Positions 32,580 through 46,300 of a stretch of 64,000 nt of DNA are shown here, one piece after another. Both the position numbers and the translations under genes were made by a program. The stretch comes from Symsagittifera roscoffensis. Taxonomy: Eukaryota; Xenacoelomorpha; Acoela; Convolutidae. The stretch's first letter is position 1. Every line of letters begins with the position of its first letter. Under the pieces are notes generated by a model. That model saw only the letters and a program-made list of their open reading frames with translations. It had not been told where the DNA came from and ran no database searches. The DNA lies in contig NC_087071.1 of assembly GCF_963678635.1 (NCBI RefSeq), forward strand, positions 20,355,994 to 20,419,993. Reading direction: 5' to 3'.

Positions 32580-33960
32580 AAAATAAACAGAGCACGTGAG
32601 CTATAGATTTTATATTACTGTACAGTCTATTTTACAATTCGTTACTGCTCTCAATGCAGCCAGTATTCTGTTAATTTCTGACTATTTTAGCGTATAATGC
32701 ATGATTAGTGTATTTTTCAACTATCAACAAAAACATAACCAAAAAAGGCTAACATAGCCAAAAAACAGCATTACTCTTTGGTCAAAAATTGTATAAAGCT
32801 TATGATGCAAGATTTATTAATAGTTGATACGTTCACACAGTTAGTTAGTTTGGATACATTTAATCGCTTGTGAACATAATATTTTTGAAAAGCTTATTGC
32901 TTTCAATACAGCCAGTAATCAGTTGATAAAGTCATTGCAAATTCACTGTATGCTGCCAGCGTTATTGTTCCGACTTTCGATACGAAAGTAACGGAATATT
33001 TGTGCTCGGGGTGGGTTTTTTTTCTTCAGACAAATTTCGACTTTTTAACTAGCCATTTTTGACGAAATTTGTTTTTATCATATGAAAGGTATTGTTGTCC
33101 TGAGCTCAAATTTGAAAAGATATTTCACATATGATCATTTTTTGTAAAGTTACGGGGGTTTAAAGATTGCCATTCTGGCCAATTTGGGACAATTAACGCG
33201 CGATATATTTCGCGCTATTAACGCGTAAGCGGAGAGTTAATCCGTCTTAGAAATCGTTCCAAATTGGTTAAAAGAAGCTTATTTGCCATAATTAGTTTGG
33301 GGGGATGACTTTCATTTAAAAAATTCAAGTTTTAGAAAAAAAAAATTTCATTTTATTTTATTACATTTAACTTTTTGATGTTATTACTGCTCCATAAACC
33401 TTAAAAGGCAGTCGGAACATTCAAGGCTTTGCCCTGATACGAGCAGTCTTGTTTAATTTATAACGATCAGACAAAACCAGCCAATAAACAGCCTTATTTA
33501 GTGTCAAAAGGTTCTGAGAATGTTATGATTCAAGATTTATCAAACTTTGATACTTCACACATTTAGTGAGTCTGGGAACATGTTGATTGCATGTGCTGTG
33601 CGGACGACATTACTTGTAACAAAAGTTGCGGCTCGTAATACAGCCAGTAATATGTAAAATTATTGCGAATTCAGTGTACCTTGCAAGCCTATATAAATTT
33701 TAACGAGCAGACAAAAATGTAATCATATAAAATTAAAACAGCCGATAAAAAACTTTACTCAGAGTCGAAATTTTGTCAAAATGTTTTGATTCAAAATTTA
33801 TCAGCCTTTGATACGTTCGCACATATACTTAATCTGGATGGAAATTGATCACATGTGATGTGCTGACTATAGTACTGATCATGGTTACTAATCTCAATAA
33901 ACCCCTTTAATCTGTCAAGTCATCGCTAACCTAGTGTAAGTTAAGAACTTAAAGAAGGTA
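32580..33960 (+). repeat. Tandem array, about 250-bp unit
   Basis: Four diverged units share ATTCAAGATTTATCA, a TTTGATACGTTC..CAC core and ATACAGCCAGTAAT. The ends of units fall near 32657, 32909, 33640 and 33890, which is about 250 apart once the inserted dispersed repeat at 32966-33448 is removed. The array starts about 150 bases upstream of the first SH2-ZU5 exon. Confidence 0.75.
32966..33448 (+). repeat. 0.5-kb dispersed repeat, copy C, nested in the tandem array
   Basis: Close to copy B: same start (TGTTCCGACTTTCGATACGA), same AACGCGCGATATATTTCGCGC palindrome and the same end, CTGATACGAGCAGTC. It interrupts one unit of the 250-bp array, so it inserted after the array formed. Confidence 0.9.
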
Positions 33961-34420
33961 AAATAGCCGAGATCTGTCTGCATACTAAACATTTTTCAAA
34001 TTATCACCAATAGATGTTATCTTAGAAATCATATAAGATAATGCTTTTTTTTCTGGTACACTGGGAAATATATCGAACATCATTGACAAAGTAACTAAAT
34101 CTTCAAACGTGGATTAGATTGCAACGTGTTTTCCAACCATCTGTCAAAACGCCGGTTAACCAAAAAAATAGATTGATTTTTAAAAAATTGTTTTTTTTTG
34201 AGATACACCTCCAAAAAATTATATTTGATACTGTTTCTAAAGTCAATTAATAACAGGTTTTAATTAACATTAGAAAAACATCACCTAATTGGCAGTGCAA
34301 TTATTTGGAATTATGTTTTCAAATTAAGGCATTACGGAAAAGAAAATCCCAACATAAACAAAAACTAGGGCCGATCTTGAGTTCACAAAATATCTTCGCG
34401 TCATTTTCATTCTTTTTCAT

Positions 34421-36840
34421 ATCATGAAAAAACTTTGGTTTCATTTGATTTTATCTATTGCCAAAAAGAAGAGAAATATTTCAAACGCGAATTTTAAGAC
34501 GTTTAGTGGAAAGTATTTTTTTTTTATCTTAATAGTAGGAATTTTCACGGAAATCGAATTATTAGATAACACAATGTTATCACATGAGACAAACCAGAAT
34601 CAAAATTTTAAGAAAATAAATTAAAGTCTCAAAAATTGCTGTTTTTTTTTTTCCAAAAAGCGTTACGTCATAAAAGAAGTAGCTCAAACTGAGTTCATAT
34701 TTGAAAGCTGACAAAAAATCTAACAACTCTCGCCGTTGGAAATTGTCTGACAGAAAAACCCCTATAAAGCTTACAGATATGCAGTTAAATTCAAGGTAGC
34801 CTGTTTTTTATAAAAATTACTTTTTCTGCAGAAAAAAAAACGATTTCCTTTTTAAACAATTTTCATTTCCTTTTTAAACTGTAGGATTACAGAAAATTGT
34901 TTCAACTCTGATTCTCTAGATAAAAAACTAAAGATTCCAAAATGCTTTTATCTATACAGACGCAAGCGAACACGATCGTGACAAAATAAGTTTCAGACCA
35001 GTCTTTGATATTATTTTCATATTTCAGACAAGAAGAAAAGGTTCACGAGAGTCATACAAGAAGAATCCCTGAAAATTCTAAAAGATTCTGTTTAGAAATT
35101 TCATTTTCTGAATACGTGACAATTTATTTAAGACAAAGCACCAACAGCTATTTTTTTTTCAATTTCGTTAATCAAAAAACCTAACTATTGTAAAACATGC
35201 AACATTTTGTTGCATCTTTTCAATTCACGACCAGATCATATCTAATTATGTGTTTATTTTGTACATCTTCGGGTTCAGGTAATTTCTTGAAAATTTTAAG
35301 TGAATTGTTCATTCATATTTCGTTAGCTTTTGCGGAAGAGAACTAGGGAACGAACATTTCAAAACGAAAGCGTACTATAACACAAACAACCGTTTGTTCT
35401 CAAAATTCCAAAATGAAACTTTTTAACCAATCAACTTGCGAGTAGAACTATTTTAAGTATAGTTCAATTTGAACAAGATTTTTGAGTGCAGTTTACATTC
35501 TTAAATCAGATGAATTGATGATTTTTTTTATTAGAGTCAACTTTTTGAAACTTTTTTGTTTTGAATGAAAAACTGTGAAGAGAAAAAAAACAGTGTCAAC
35601 ATCGAGTCGGAAAAATGTCAATGAACTCAAGGAAACAACAACTTTAAATTTATAACTTCACAGAAAAAACTTTGTCTAGAAGCTCTTTGAAGCTGAAGAA
35701 TAACTTATGATCGGTACTTTACCTATGAAATCAACCCACTCTGATCAAATTGGATCAATAAGTAACTTTTTTTATTTCATCGGAAAATTTGAAACTTTGA
35801 ACCCACTTTCAAAATTACAAGTCGATCACGTTTTTCGTGACCTTTTCATTTTTGCTGCTTGATAATAGAGTTTGCCTTCTTCTTCAGAGTGGAAATGAAA
35901 AAAAAAACATCAAAATAAATCATTAGTCAACTGCAAAAAAATGAATTTTGAGCGATAACTAATTTTGGATTTTTTTTTTCACAAAAAAAAAACAAAAAAA
36001 AATTACGATCTATCGATTTATACGACCCGTATGAATTTTTTCACTTCAATTAATTACTAACACAGTTGATAAACGTAACTAAGGTTAATAATCACGTGAG
36101 GTTGTTTGTTATAAAAAAAGATAGGCGAGACAATGCCTAAACTCTCAAGATTTAATCAGTACCAAAAGTTTTGTTACTATGAGAAAGGCAGCAATTAGAC
36201 CTCCAGTTTGTTAAAATTTTTTAGTTTCCGATAGGAAGGTGAGTGATCATTAGCATTTAGTCTGACTGAAATACAATATTGACTAATATGATGTTGCATT
36301 TTTCCTATTTTGTCCATGAAAACTAAACGTGTCGTGAAATACCAAACCTGGCCTTGATAAAAAAGTTTTCTTTGACTCATTCTTATGAAAACTAAAGTGA
36401 TTGAATTGATTCGTATCTTTCCAATTAGCCAGTTGTGAACCTAAATATTTTTATCCAAAAAATTATTAGCAAATAGTAGAGAATCAGATACCAAAACAAT
36501 TAATTAACCATTCTATAAAACAAACAACTGTTAAACAATTATTTAACCCAAAAAAAAGTTTTCATATTGCAATTTGATAACGGTTGCTCATCACAAACGT
36601 AACAATAGCTGAATTGGGAGGAGGTGACACTCACAAAAAAAAATTTGATTCGGAACATTTGATTCTACAAGCTTTTTCTGCCCATATCAAAATGCGTGCC
36701 AAAATGAAATTGCATAAACTAAGATAATCATTATTCATATTCAGAAAGTTATTGATTCGGCCGAAAACCAGGATGTTATGATACATAATTTATTGGCTAA
36801 GTTTCAAATTCTACACAAAGGTGAAGCTGAGCTTATATGA
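34421..36840 (+). repeat. Segmental duplication, copy 1
   Basis: Resembles 37763-41020 in pieces: the GGTTTCATTTGATTTTATC block at its start, AAAACATGCAACATTTTG in the middle, and the ATTGATTCGGCCGAAAACCAGG block near 36753, whose counterpart is at about 40970. Non-coding. Confidence 0.75.
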
Positions 36841-37024
36841 GCGTCTATGAAAATATAAAAAAAATCGGAAAAAATTCAAAAAATTGTTTTTGTCAATAAA
36901 AATTTGAAACAATTTGAAAAATTGAAACAAACGCCCAAAATTTCCGGAACAAAATTGCCTGCATCATTAGAAATTCAACAAAAAGCTTATGATTAAAGCA
37001 CAGAAGCCAAGTTGTCGAAAAAGA

Positions 37025-37340
37025 TCTTTCTGTGGAACTAAGCGGAGAAAAAAAGCAGACAGACAATAATCTAAGTTAGCCAAAATTTTCTTTTTGCAAG
37101 AAAAACAGTTCTCAACTGGAATTGAACTCTCGAGCTTCGTCTTCTCAAGCGTGGGGGTTATAGCAACTTAGAATAAATCTTGAACCATCGAGCTACGTAA
37201 ACTAAGCCGCCAAAACTAAGCAGACAGACGATAGTCCAAAAAAGCACAAAAATTCAACTTTGCAAAATAAGGCCCAGCCGGATTCGAACCGCAAATTTTG
37301 CCGTCTAAACCAGTTGTTTTACCTCTACGCCATTTGCACC
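37025..37340 (-). repeat. Two tRNA-derived SINE copies
   Basis: Minus strand. Copy 1 (37196-37340) has an A box TGGCGTAGAGG at 37322-37332 and a perfect B box GGTTCGAATCC at 37280-37290, followed by a tail with GTCTGTCTGCTTAG and GGCGGCTTAG. Copy 2 (37025-37200) has TAGCTCGATGG at 37185-37195 and AGTTCAATTCC at 37118-37128, then a similar GTCTGTCTGC tail. A/B boxes are the internal RNA polymerase III promoter of tRNA genes. The shared tails after the B box argue for SINEs rather than working tRNA genes. Confidence 0.65.
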
Positions 37341-37689
37341 GAATAGTTGTTTGGATTTAAATTTATAATTTGAATTTAAGAAAGGCGAAAAAACCTGAGC
37401 AGAAACTTTTCATGCCGAAAAGAAATTCAAGTCCCTTTTCCCCTCAGAGCACATACACGCGCACAAACTTTTTTCGGATGTACGACGCAATAAGAGTCCA
37501 CCAGGTCGATTTTAATTGAGTCGAGTTTTTCTAAAACGAGAAAAAAAGACAAAAACAATGAAAAATAAAAAACTTTGACTAACCGAGCTGGTAAAATTCC
37601 AACCAATGTGAAAAAAAAAATCGGCCGGATTTTTAAAATACTAAAAACGTCTGAAGTGAAAAATGTTTACAGCTAAAAAAACTATTCTT

Positions 37690-37750
37690 AGATGAGTCAA
37701 CTAAGCCGACAAAACAAAAGCAGACAAATAAAAAGGCCGAAAATTTTTTG
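37690..37750 (-). repeat. SINE tail fragment without tRNA head
   Basis: Minus-strand TTTTATTTGTCTGCTTTTG and TTGTCGGCTTAGTTGACTC match the tail of the tRNA-derived copies at 37025-37340, 40495-40700 and 56755-56895. Confidence 0.5.
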
Positions 37751-38240
37751 ATTGGAATATTTATCATGAGAATATTTTGGTTTCATTTGATTTTATCTAT
37801 TGCCAAAAAGAAGAGAAATATTTTAAACGCGATTTTTGAAATGTTTAGCGGAAAATAATTAGTTTTTTTAAATCATATTTGTAGGAGTTTTCACGGAAAC
37901 CGAATTGCTAGATAACACAATGTTATCACAAGAAACAGCAGAATCAAAATTTTAAGAAAATAAATTAAAGCCTCAAAAATTGCTGTTTTTTTTCCAAAAA
38001 GCGTTACGTCATAAAAGAAGTAGCTCAAACTGAGTTCATATTTGAAAGCTGCCAAAAACTATTACAATTTTTCTTTCTTTTTTAAACTGTAGAATTCCAG
38101 AAAATTGTTTCAACTCTGATTCTCTAGATAATCAACTTAAGAATCAAAGCTGCTTTCATTTATACGGACGCAAGCGAAAACGACCGTGACAAAATATGTT
38201 TCAGACCAATCTTAGATATTATTTTCATGTTTCAGATAAG

Positions 38241-39206
38241 TCCAAAAAGGTTCACGAGAGTCATGAAAAACAATTCCTTAAATTTTTTAATGATTCTGTT
38301 TGGAAATTTCAAATTTTGAATAAGTGACAACTTGTTTAAGACACAGCACCAGCAGCTAATTTTTAAAAAACCTAACTATTGTAAAACATGCAACATTTTG
38401 CTGCATCTTTTCATTTCACGATGGGATCTTATCAAATTATGTGTTTATTTTGTACATCTTGGGGTTCAGGCAATTTCTAAAAAATTTTTAATGAAAACGT
38501 TCATTCATATTTTGTTAGTTTTTGCGGAAGAGAAGTAGGGAACAAACATTTCAAAAGTAAATCGTCCTCTAACACAAACAGCCGTTTGTTCTCAAGATTC
38601 CAAAAATAAACCTTTTTAACCTATTCAACTTGCGAGTAGAGCTCTTTTAAGGATGGTTCAAATTGAACGAGAATTTCGAGTGCAGTTTAAAATTCTTGAA
38701 TCAGATTAGCTGATGATTTTCATTAGACTCATTATTTTGTCACTTCACTGTTTTTAATGTATTGAAACATAATGGTTTTCAGCAAAAACTGAGAAGAGAA
38801 AAAAAAACAATGTAAACAGAGAATCGGAAAATTTCACGAAAGCAAGAAAACAACTTTAACTTTCTAATTTCAAAGAAAAAAATCTATGCCTTGAAGCTCT
38901 TTGAAACTGAAAAACAATTTATGATTAATGCTATTCTTATGAAATGAGTAACGTTTTTTATTCCGCCGGAAAGTTTGAAATTTTGAACCAACTTTCGATA
39001 TTAGATTTCAATCACGATTTTCGCGCTAGTTGCGCATCAAGACGAATGTTTTTTTCTTTTGCATTGTTTTTATCTTCAAGAAAAATCGAGATGAAAAAAA
39101 TTGCATCAAATATTAACAACATGGTGTTTTTCGCACAATTTGCGACCTAAGTCTTTTAAGGCACTGTCATACATACTAATTGACTGACCGGCCTAATTGC
39201 CTTTTG
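38241..39206 (+). repeat. Tandem duplication unit 1 (~966 bp)
   Basis: From TCCAAAAAGGTTCACGAGAG to GGCCTAATTGCCTTTTG. It differs from the unit at 39237-40204 only by scattered substitutions and short homopolymer indels. Confidence 0.95.
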
Positions 39207-39236
39207 TAGGAGTTTTCACGGAAACCGAATTGCTAG

Positions 39237-40204
39237 TCCAAAAAGGTTCACGAGAGTCATGAAAAACAATACCTTAAAATTTTTAATGATTCTGTTTGGA
39301 AATTTCAAATTCTGAATAAATGACAACTTGTTTAAGACACAGCACCAGCAGCTAATTTTTAAAAAATCTAACTATTGTAAAACATGCAACATTTTGCTGC
39401 ATCTTTTCATTTCACGATGGGATCTTATCAAATTATGTGTTTATTTTGTACATCTTGGGGTTCAGGCAATTTCTAAAAAATTTTAAATGAAAATGTTCAT
39501 TCATATTTCGTTAGTTTTTGCGGAAGAGAAGTAGGGAACAAACATTCAAAATTAAATCGTCCTCTAACACAAACAGCCGTTTGTTCTCAAGATTCCAAAA
39601 TTAAACCTTTTTAACCTATTCAACTTGCGAGTAGAGCTCTTTTAAGGATGGTTCAAATTGAACGAGATTTTCGAGTGCAGTTTAAAATTCTTGAAATAGA
39701 TTAGCTGATGATTTTCATTAGACTCATTATTTTGTCACTTCACTGTTTTTAATGCATTGAAACATAATGGTTTTCAGAAAAAAACTGAGAAGAGAAAAAA
39801 AAACAATGTAAACAGAGAATCGGAAAATTTCACGAAAGCAAGAAAACAACTTTAACTTTCTAATTTCAAAGAAAAAATCTATGCCTTGAAGCTCTTTGAA
39901 ACTGAAAAACAATTTATGATTAATACTATTCTTATGAAATGAGTAACGTTTTTTATTCCGCCGGAAAGTTTGAAATTTTGAATCAACTTTCGATATTAGA
40001 TTTCAATCACGATTTTCGCGCTAGTTGCGCATCAAGATGAATGTTTTTTTTTTCTTTTGCATTGTTTTTATCTTCAACAAAAATCGAGATGAAAAAAATT
40101 GCATCAAATATTAACAACATGGTGTTTTTCGCACAATTTGCGACCAAAGTCTTTTAAGGCACTGTCATACATACTAATTGACTGACCGGCCTAATTGCCT
40201 TTTG
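39237..40204 (+). repeat. Tandem duplication unit 2 (~968 bp)
   Basis: Near-identical to 38241-39206. The preceding 30 bases correspond to 37883-37912, so about 328 bp (37913-38240) is missing relative to a full-length second copy. Confidence 0.95.
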
Positions 40205-40494
40205 GAGATTCATGTCACAGGGGAAAAAAATAATTAAATACACAGATGCGAAGCAAAGCTTTCCACCACTTGGAATAAAACATATAAAGATCATTGCAAG
40301 CTAGCAGACAGGAAACAAAACGAGAGCCAATTAACCAAAAAAAATCGACAAAATCTACGAAATCCAAATAAAAATTTCAAGATAAAAATTATGAAAATAC
40401 AAGTAAATCCAGGTTGATAAAACAACTAACTGCAGGAGTAAATGAAAGAGTCAAAACAACGGAAAATTGAGCAGAGCAAAACAAAACAATATAA

Positions 40495-40700
40495 TTTGAT
40501 GTCGCAACTAAGTCGACAAAAAATAAGCTGACAAAAATAGGCCGACAGCACACAAATAATAGCCCGACAAAAAAAATACGTTTTATCATCCGACAAAAAA
40601 CGCAAAAATCCCCATTTGAAAAAAAAATAGGTCCTGGTCATTTTTGATTCCAGGACTTTTGCCGTTCCACGCGTATTCGTTACCTCCGGATCAAGGTTGG
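40495..40700 (-). repeat. tRNA-derived SINE copy 3
   Basis: Minus strand: degenerate A box region (GATCCGGAGGTAAC) and B box region (CTGGAATCAAAAA), then repeated tail motifs GTCGGCCTATTTTTGTCAGC and TTGTCGACTTAGTTG. Same head-tail order as the copies at 37025-37340 and 56755-56895. Confidence 0.5.
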
Positions 40701-43076
40701 CGGAGTTACCAAGAAAACTGGAAAAAAATTATGAATCAAGACACCCAGTGATTCTGTTAAACAACTTATTAACCCGAAAAAAGTATAGATTCAGAATTCA
40801 TAACGCTTCCTAATCATTAGCGTAAAAATAGCTGAATTGGGAAGAAGTGATACTTACAAAAACTATTTTGGTTCGGAAAATCTACAAGCATTTTCTGCCT
40901 ATACCAATATGCGTGCCTAAATGAAACTGCACAGTCGAAGAGAATCATAATTCATATTCAGAAAATTGTTGATTCGGCCGAAGACCAGGGTGGTATGATA
41001 TATCATTTACTTAGCCTTTGAGTCGGTTTGAAGCCAAGCTTTGTTCGCACTATTTTGGGCTCTACATGTAGTTCTGCTGGGTAGGTTTCATAAAATCGCG
41101 TTTTATGACTGAAACGAAAACTGAAGTTTCCGCGTCGCGTCGCGTCGCTATGATTCAGATTCAAATTCTATTATGAAACTCTTGAATGAGGGGAATTTTT
41201 TGTAAAAAGCTGAAAATATAGTCAAAGCCAAATTGTTCCCAATATCTCTGTCAACAAATTTGAACGAATTTTAAAACACTAAAACTACTCCTTTTGACGT
41301 CGGAAATTAATGTATATTCGGTTCAGAACGTAAAAAAAACAATAAACTATTACTAACCTAAAAAGCGTGGCAGAGGGTCACCGATATTACAGCAGGCGTC
41401 ACGCATCGATTAACACTTAGAGATAAAGAACTTAGTCATATCTCCAACACTCAGTTGGCTTCGTAAAAATTCTTAGATAAAATGTAAATTAAAACTTTGC
41501 ACCAAAATATGTATGAAACAATTCAGTCTGAAATAAACATTACCATTTATGCTTCTAGTTAAACTCTGGACATTTAAAACACAGGCAACAGAGGTAGATG
41601 GGATAAGTGAGAATAGAAATGAATTATAGAGATGAAATAAATTTTGGGTCTTTAAATCGTACAGCAAGATATTCAGCGTTGTTCAATGCATAAGAATCTA
41701 GAATAACGGATGTTGTAGTATCCTTACACTTTTTTTTTAAATCTTAAGGCTCAATTTGAGTGAAATGAAAAGACCACAAATTTTTGAGCAGTTAAGTTAG
41801 AGCATCAATTTAGTATAGTACCAACAATTGGGAATGGGCCATAGTTTTCAGTAGTTGACAGCAAAAGACAAAATAAGAGAAAACAAAAAAAAATAAAAAC
41901 AAGCGGTGGGTATTCTGAGGTTTCTGGTTTATACTTAGATTTTTAGCTGTCAACTACTTTAAACCAGCGATAGGGAATGGTGTTAGTTAGAGATAGGTAT
42001 TGATCATTCATAGAATTTAGCATTTAAAAGATCAAAGATCTCCGAATCAGAGACATGAATGAAATGAGAAAATATACTCAATATGATTAAGCAATTATCA
42101 ATCAGTAATCAGTAAATCAATTCAATTAGCACATCAAGATGTTTCTCTTCAAGCCTTTTATTTTAATAGCATTGTCATAAAATTAATTCATAACAGTATT
42201 TCTATTTCTTTAATAAATCTTTTACTTAATAAAAATAAAGTCAATTTCATGATCTCTGGTCTTCATGATTAGTGGTCAAAAAGATTTAATCTTTTGAAAG
42301 AAAACACCATTTTACCGTAAAATCAAAAGATGTCGTCCATAACCTTCGAAGCATGACTATTTTGTTGCATTTTAGCATGTAAAATTTGACATATTGTGCG
42401 TTTCGAGCTCTTACTACAATAATATTTGAGTAAAGTCTGGTTAAAATCTGATCACGCTTAATATGTTTAAGGTTCAATGACCTATAATCGATTAAATTTC
42501 TGAAATGTCTGAACATTGAGCAAACTTTGCAGTTTCTGTAAATATCAACTACGATTGGAAAAGTGCAAATCAAGGCCAAATTCAAACATTTACGAAATCT
42601 GCATCAACTAATCTCGTTTTTCCAGCCGTTTGCAGTTTTTTTATTTTTGGAAAATTCTGGCTAGTTTTCATTTTACGCGTCAGAAATTGAAAATTTGAGG
42701 CTGAAACTGTTTAGCAACTCTAGTGTAAATTTATTTTGCAACAAAAACATGAACCTTGAATTCAGACTGCCTCCTTTTTTAGAAACATGATATCATCGAT
42801 CAAAAATTGAAAAAATTTGGCAGGTACTTACAAACTACTAGAAAGCCCACCTCTTTCAGGTTACAAATAGAACTGTATTTCATTCGAAATTATATACACA
42901 ATTTCAATAGAATTGGGTCTAACAATGGATCAATTTTTTTTTCAAAAATGTATGGTAAACTTTAGCTCCATCTGCAATTTCTCGAAATTCGTGCATGAAA
43001 ATGGCATTTGTCTTATCATCTGCTCTAGATTTCATTTCGAGGCAAATTAGATCATTCAAACTCGACCCAAAATGAT

Positions 43077-43357
43077 TTAAGCATCAGTTGATGTAAGTTC
43101 GGACAAGTTCTCTTTAGTTTCAGACAAATCCATATTTTTAGCATCGCCCACATTTATCGGTTGCTTAACTTCAATTTCCGGAAGGATGGAACAGATATTG
43201 TGTTCAGGCAGCAAGATTTCAGAGTCATTGCCATCATTGATATGATCATCTGCTTTAGTACCTTCCATTTCCTCCTCGCTTCCACTAATTTTGACTGAGT
43301 TATTTGATATAATTTCGGTCGTGACCTTTGTGCGATTTACGTCGCCGTTAGCATCGA
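43077..43357 (-). CDS. Phosphatase exon 5 (acidic C-terminal tail)
   Basis: Acceptor AATGCATTTCAG at 43358-43359, stop at 43077-43079. It encodes 93 codons rich in Glu, Asp, Ser and Asn, with no recognised domain and probably disordered. Confidence 0.8.
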
Positions 43358-46300
43358 CTGAAATGCATTTGTCTAATTTTGTAATTCCAGCCTTAAAACT
43401 GACATTAAAAACTTACACTGATAAATTGGAAATCCAAAATTTTTTAGATACTTTGAAAAAGCTATTATGCAGAAGAAATGAAGTTTACGTCACCTTCAAT
43501 TAGCTCATAGGAGCCATCCAAAAAACAAAGAATCACGAATAACCTGACTGCTAATTTGAAAATATTCTTAAAAAAACATCTACATCTGCTCCCACTCGGA
43601 ATCAAACGCGCTACTATCAGACTTTAACTACTGCATCACAGATGCAGGAAAATAACACTTTGCATTAAAAACACAGACAGTAATGAATGCAACTTTGGAG
43701 CAGACAAATTTCAATTTGGTTAACCATATCGAAGCTCACATTATTTTTTCGCTGAGTAAAATAAATCAATTTGAAGACTATTTGATTAGTTATCCTAAGC
43801 GAACCGCTGAAACTAGACAATTTAAGAGTAAAATCGAACTTCATCTTTTCCTAGCTCAAATGAAGAACATAGCAAACAGATAGTTCGAAAAGAGTCATGA
43901 ATGCAAGGTAACAGAAAAAAATGATAATTGTTTACAAGTATGGTCCCCTTAAAAAACTCGTTCAGAACTCGTTTACGGAACCAATCTTAAAATCAGAATA
44001 AAGATAGTTCCTAAGTTTTACCTGTGACTTGCTAATTTTTTCAAATTTAGCTTAAAGAGAAATTTAAAGGCGAATCTATCGAAATTTTTTTAACAGGTTT
44101 TCCTTTTGTTTTCATTTACTTGAAGTACTAGTATTTCTCAGGTAGTTTTCTAGTATTTTTCAAGTGGTCTGGCGGGACCACACTTCTGAACAAGTTTTTA
44201 TTGCATGGGACTCATCAAAAACGGCGGGATCATTCTTCTAAACGAGTACCAAAAAATATATGGCTCTTTGAAGTTCAAGAACAATTTATGATTGACACAT
44301 TTTTGATGAAAATATCCCAATTTGATAAAAACTGGATCAATATGTTAATTTTTAATTCTGCAGGAAAAACTGTAAATTAAATTCTACTTTCGAAACTAGA
44401 AGTTGATCACGTTTTTCGTGCCCTTCACACTTTTGCTGTTCAATAGTGGAGTTTTCCTTAACAAAAGAAATGAATAAACTTAAAAAGAAATCAAACCGCG
44501 AAAAATTCCTGAAAAAAAATACAAAAAAAAGTCGCCAAGACCTATATAAGAGTATTCACTAAGTTCATGACTCTTAAAACGAAAACGACTCACCTATTTC
44601 GGACCTGACCATACTACTAGTTGGCGTCATGACCTTCAGCTCAATTTTGTTCACATCCAACAACTTTCGATCTTCATCGTCCGTTTTTCCTTGTTCAAAA
44701 TCATCAATCTGTATTTTTACATCTGCCGTTCCCGTGTCCAAATCAGTGAAATTTGGACTATTCACACCCGATATATTCTGTTTAATTTCATTTTGTTCAT
44801 CTTTGGTCACACCACATAGTTCTAAATATTGACCGATAGAAGAGTAATGAAGCTTTATATACTCAATGATATGTTGCATAGTTTCTGGGTCTGATTTTGT
44901 CCAATCGTCGCTTAAGCCGTAATTGTCATTGATTTCGGCCAACACTTTTTCTGTTCTCAAAAGGTCCTAAACATGCGAATATTTAAAATTAAAGTTCAAA
45001 CTTTCGGAAAATTCTTAACGTTATCTTCAGACAAATTGCTATCAAAACTACAGAAAACTTGTTTGTCCATAGAATAATCGGTGCCGCAGAATGAAAATGA
45101 TAAACTAAAATCTTGCTTTTAACCCTTCCATCCCCTTTCCTCTCAAAACTTCAATTAATTTCCCATGTCATGCGCATTTTCATTTCAAATTCATATGATT
45201 AAAATATTTTAAAATAGAAATTGAATAGTTAACAGAAATCAATTATGAGTTCCACAAAAAGTCACACAATCTAATAAGAATTGATTTCTCCTTCATTTAT
45301 TTGCACTTTGCAAGACCTCAAAGAATCAAATGCAATTCAAATTCACTCAATGAAAAAAGCCACCCACGCTTCATAGCACTTCACTTACGTATGATTTTGC
45401 ATAATGAGAGACTATGTGTTTTTCGTCATATTCAAGCAGCATCTGAAGCAGTGCAATAATCAGTCCTGTTCGATCTTTTCCTTGCGTGCAATTTACCAGC
45501 ACTGGAAAACGTGAACTGGCTGTAAACACTTGTAAAGCTGAAACATTGAGTTTTTTAAAATAGCTGACAGAACAAGATTCACAAGGGCAACTTATAAGAT
45601 CTTATTTGCTGAGTACCAAGTTATCATGGAGCGAAAAAAAAGAATCGTTTTTTTTTAAATTGCTTTTAATTAGGCAAAATATTATGCTGTTTATACATTC
45701 ATAAGATAAAAAATAAAGCTTTCCGTTCTCAAGCAAACATTAAAGGCAAGCAAACATTAAAAAAACACTAACTTTGTAGAAAAAATCTCAACTTTCAATT
45801 TCAAAGAAAGAATTTCAAAGAAAAAAATAGATGCACTTCAAGCTCTTTAAATTTCTAGAACGATTTATGACTGGCGCTTTTTTTGATAACATTAACCCAA
45901 CTTGAGAAAACTGGATCAACCGGTAAAGTTTTTATTACGCCGGAAATCTAAAAATTAAATTTTATTTTCGAAACTTGCAATCGTTCACGTTTTTTCGCGC
46001 CATTTCCACGTTTGTATTTGGAGAAGGCTATTTACACATCAGTTTCAGCAGATGAATTTCAATTGAACTCAAAAAAAGCATATATACCTAAGTGCATTCA
46101 TAAATGCACCAATATATATGAATGCACATCTGTAGTTATTAGAGACTTTTATGTACATTTTAAGACTTTTTCCTGAAAAAAAAAAAACAAAAAAAATCAG
46201 CAAGATCTATATAAGAGTCTTCACGACGTTCGTTACTCATAAGCACTCGACAAACAAAAGAGATAGAGTGTAAACTTGTTCCTATATTTTTTCACAGAGG

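Larger units (their letters stand above)
37763..41020 (+). repeat. Segmental duplication, copy 2, with internal tandem duplication
   Basis: Counterpart of 34421-36840. Within it, 38241-39206 and 39237-40204 are a near-identical direct duplication of about 966 bp. The 30 bases between them match 37883-37912. Confidence 0.8.

Noticed and set aside
37271-37340. Functional tRNA gene
   Set aside because: A and B boxes are good, but the anticodon arm does not pair and the copy shares a SINE tail with others.
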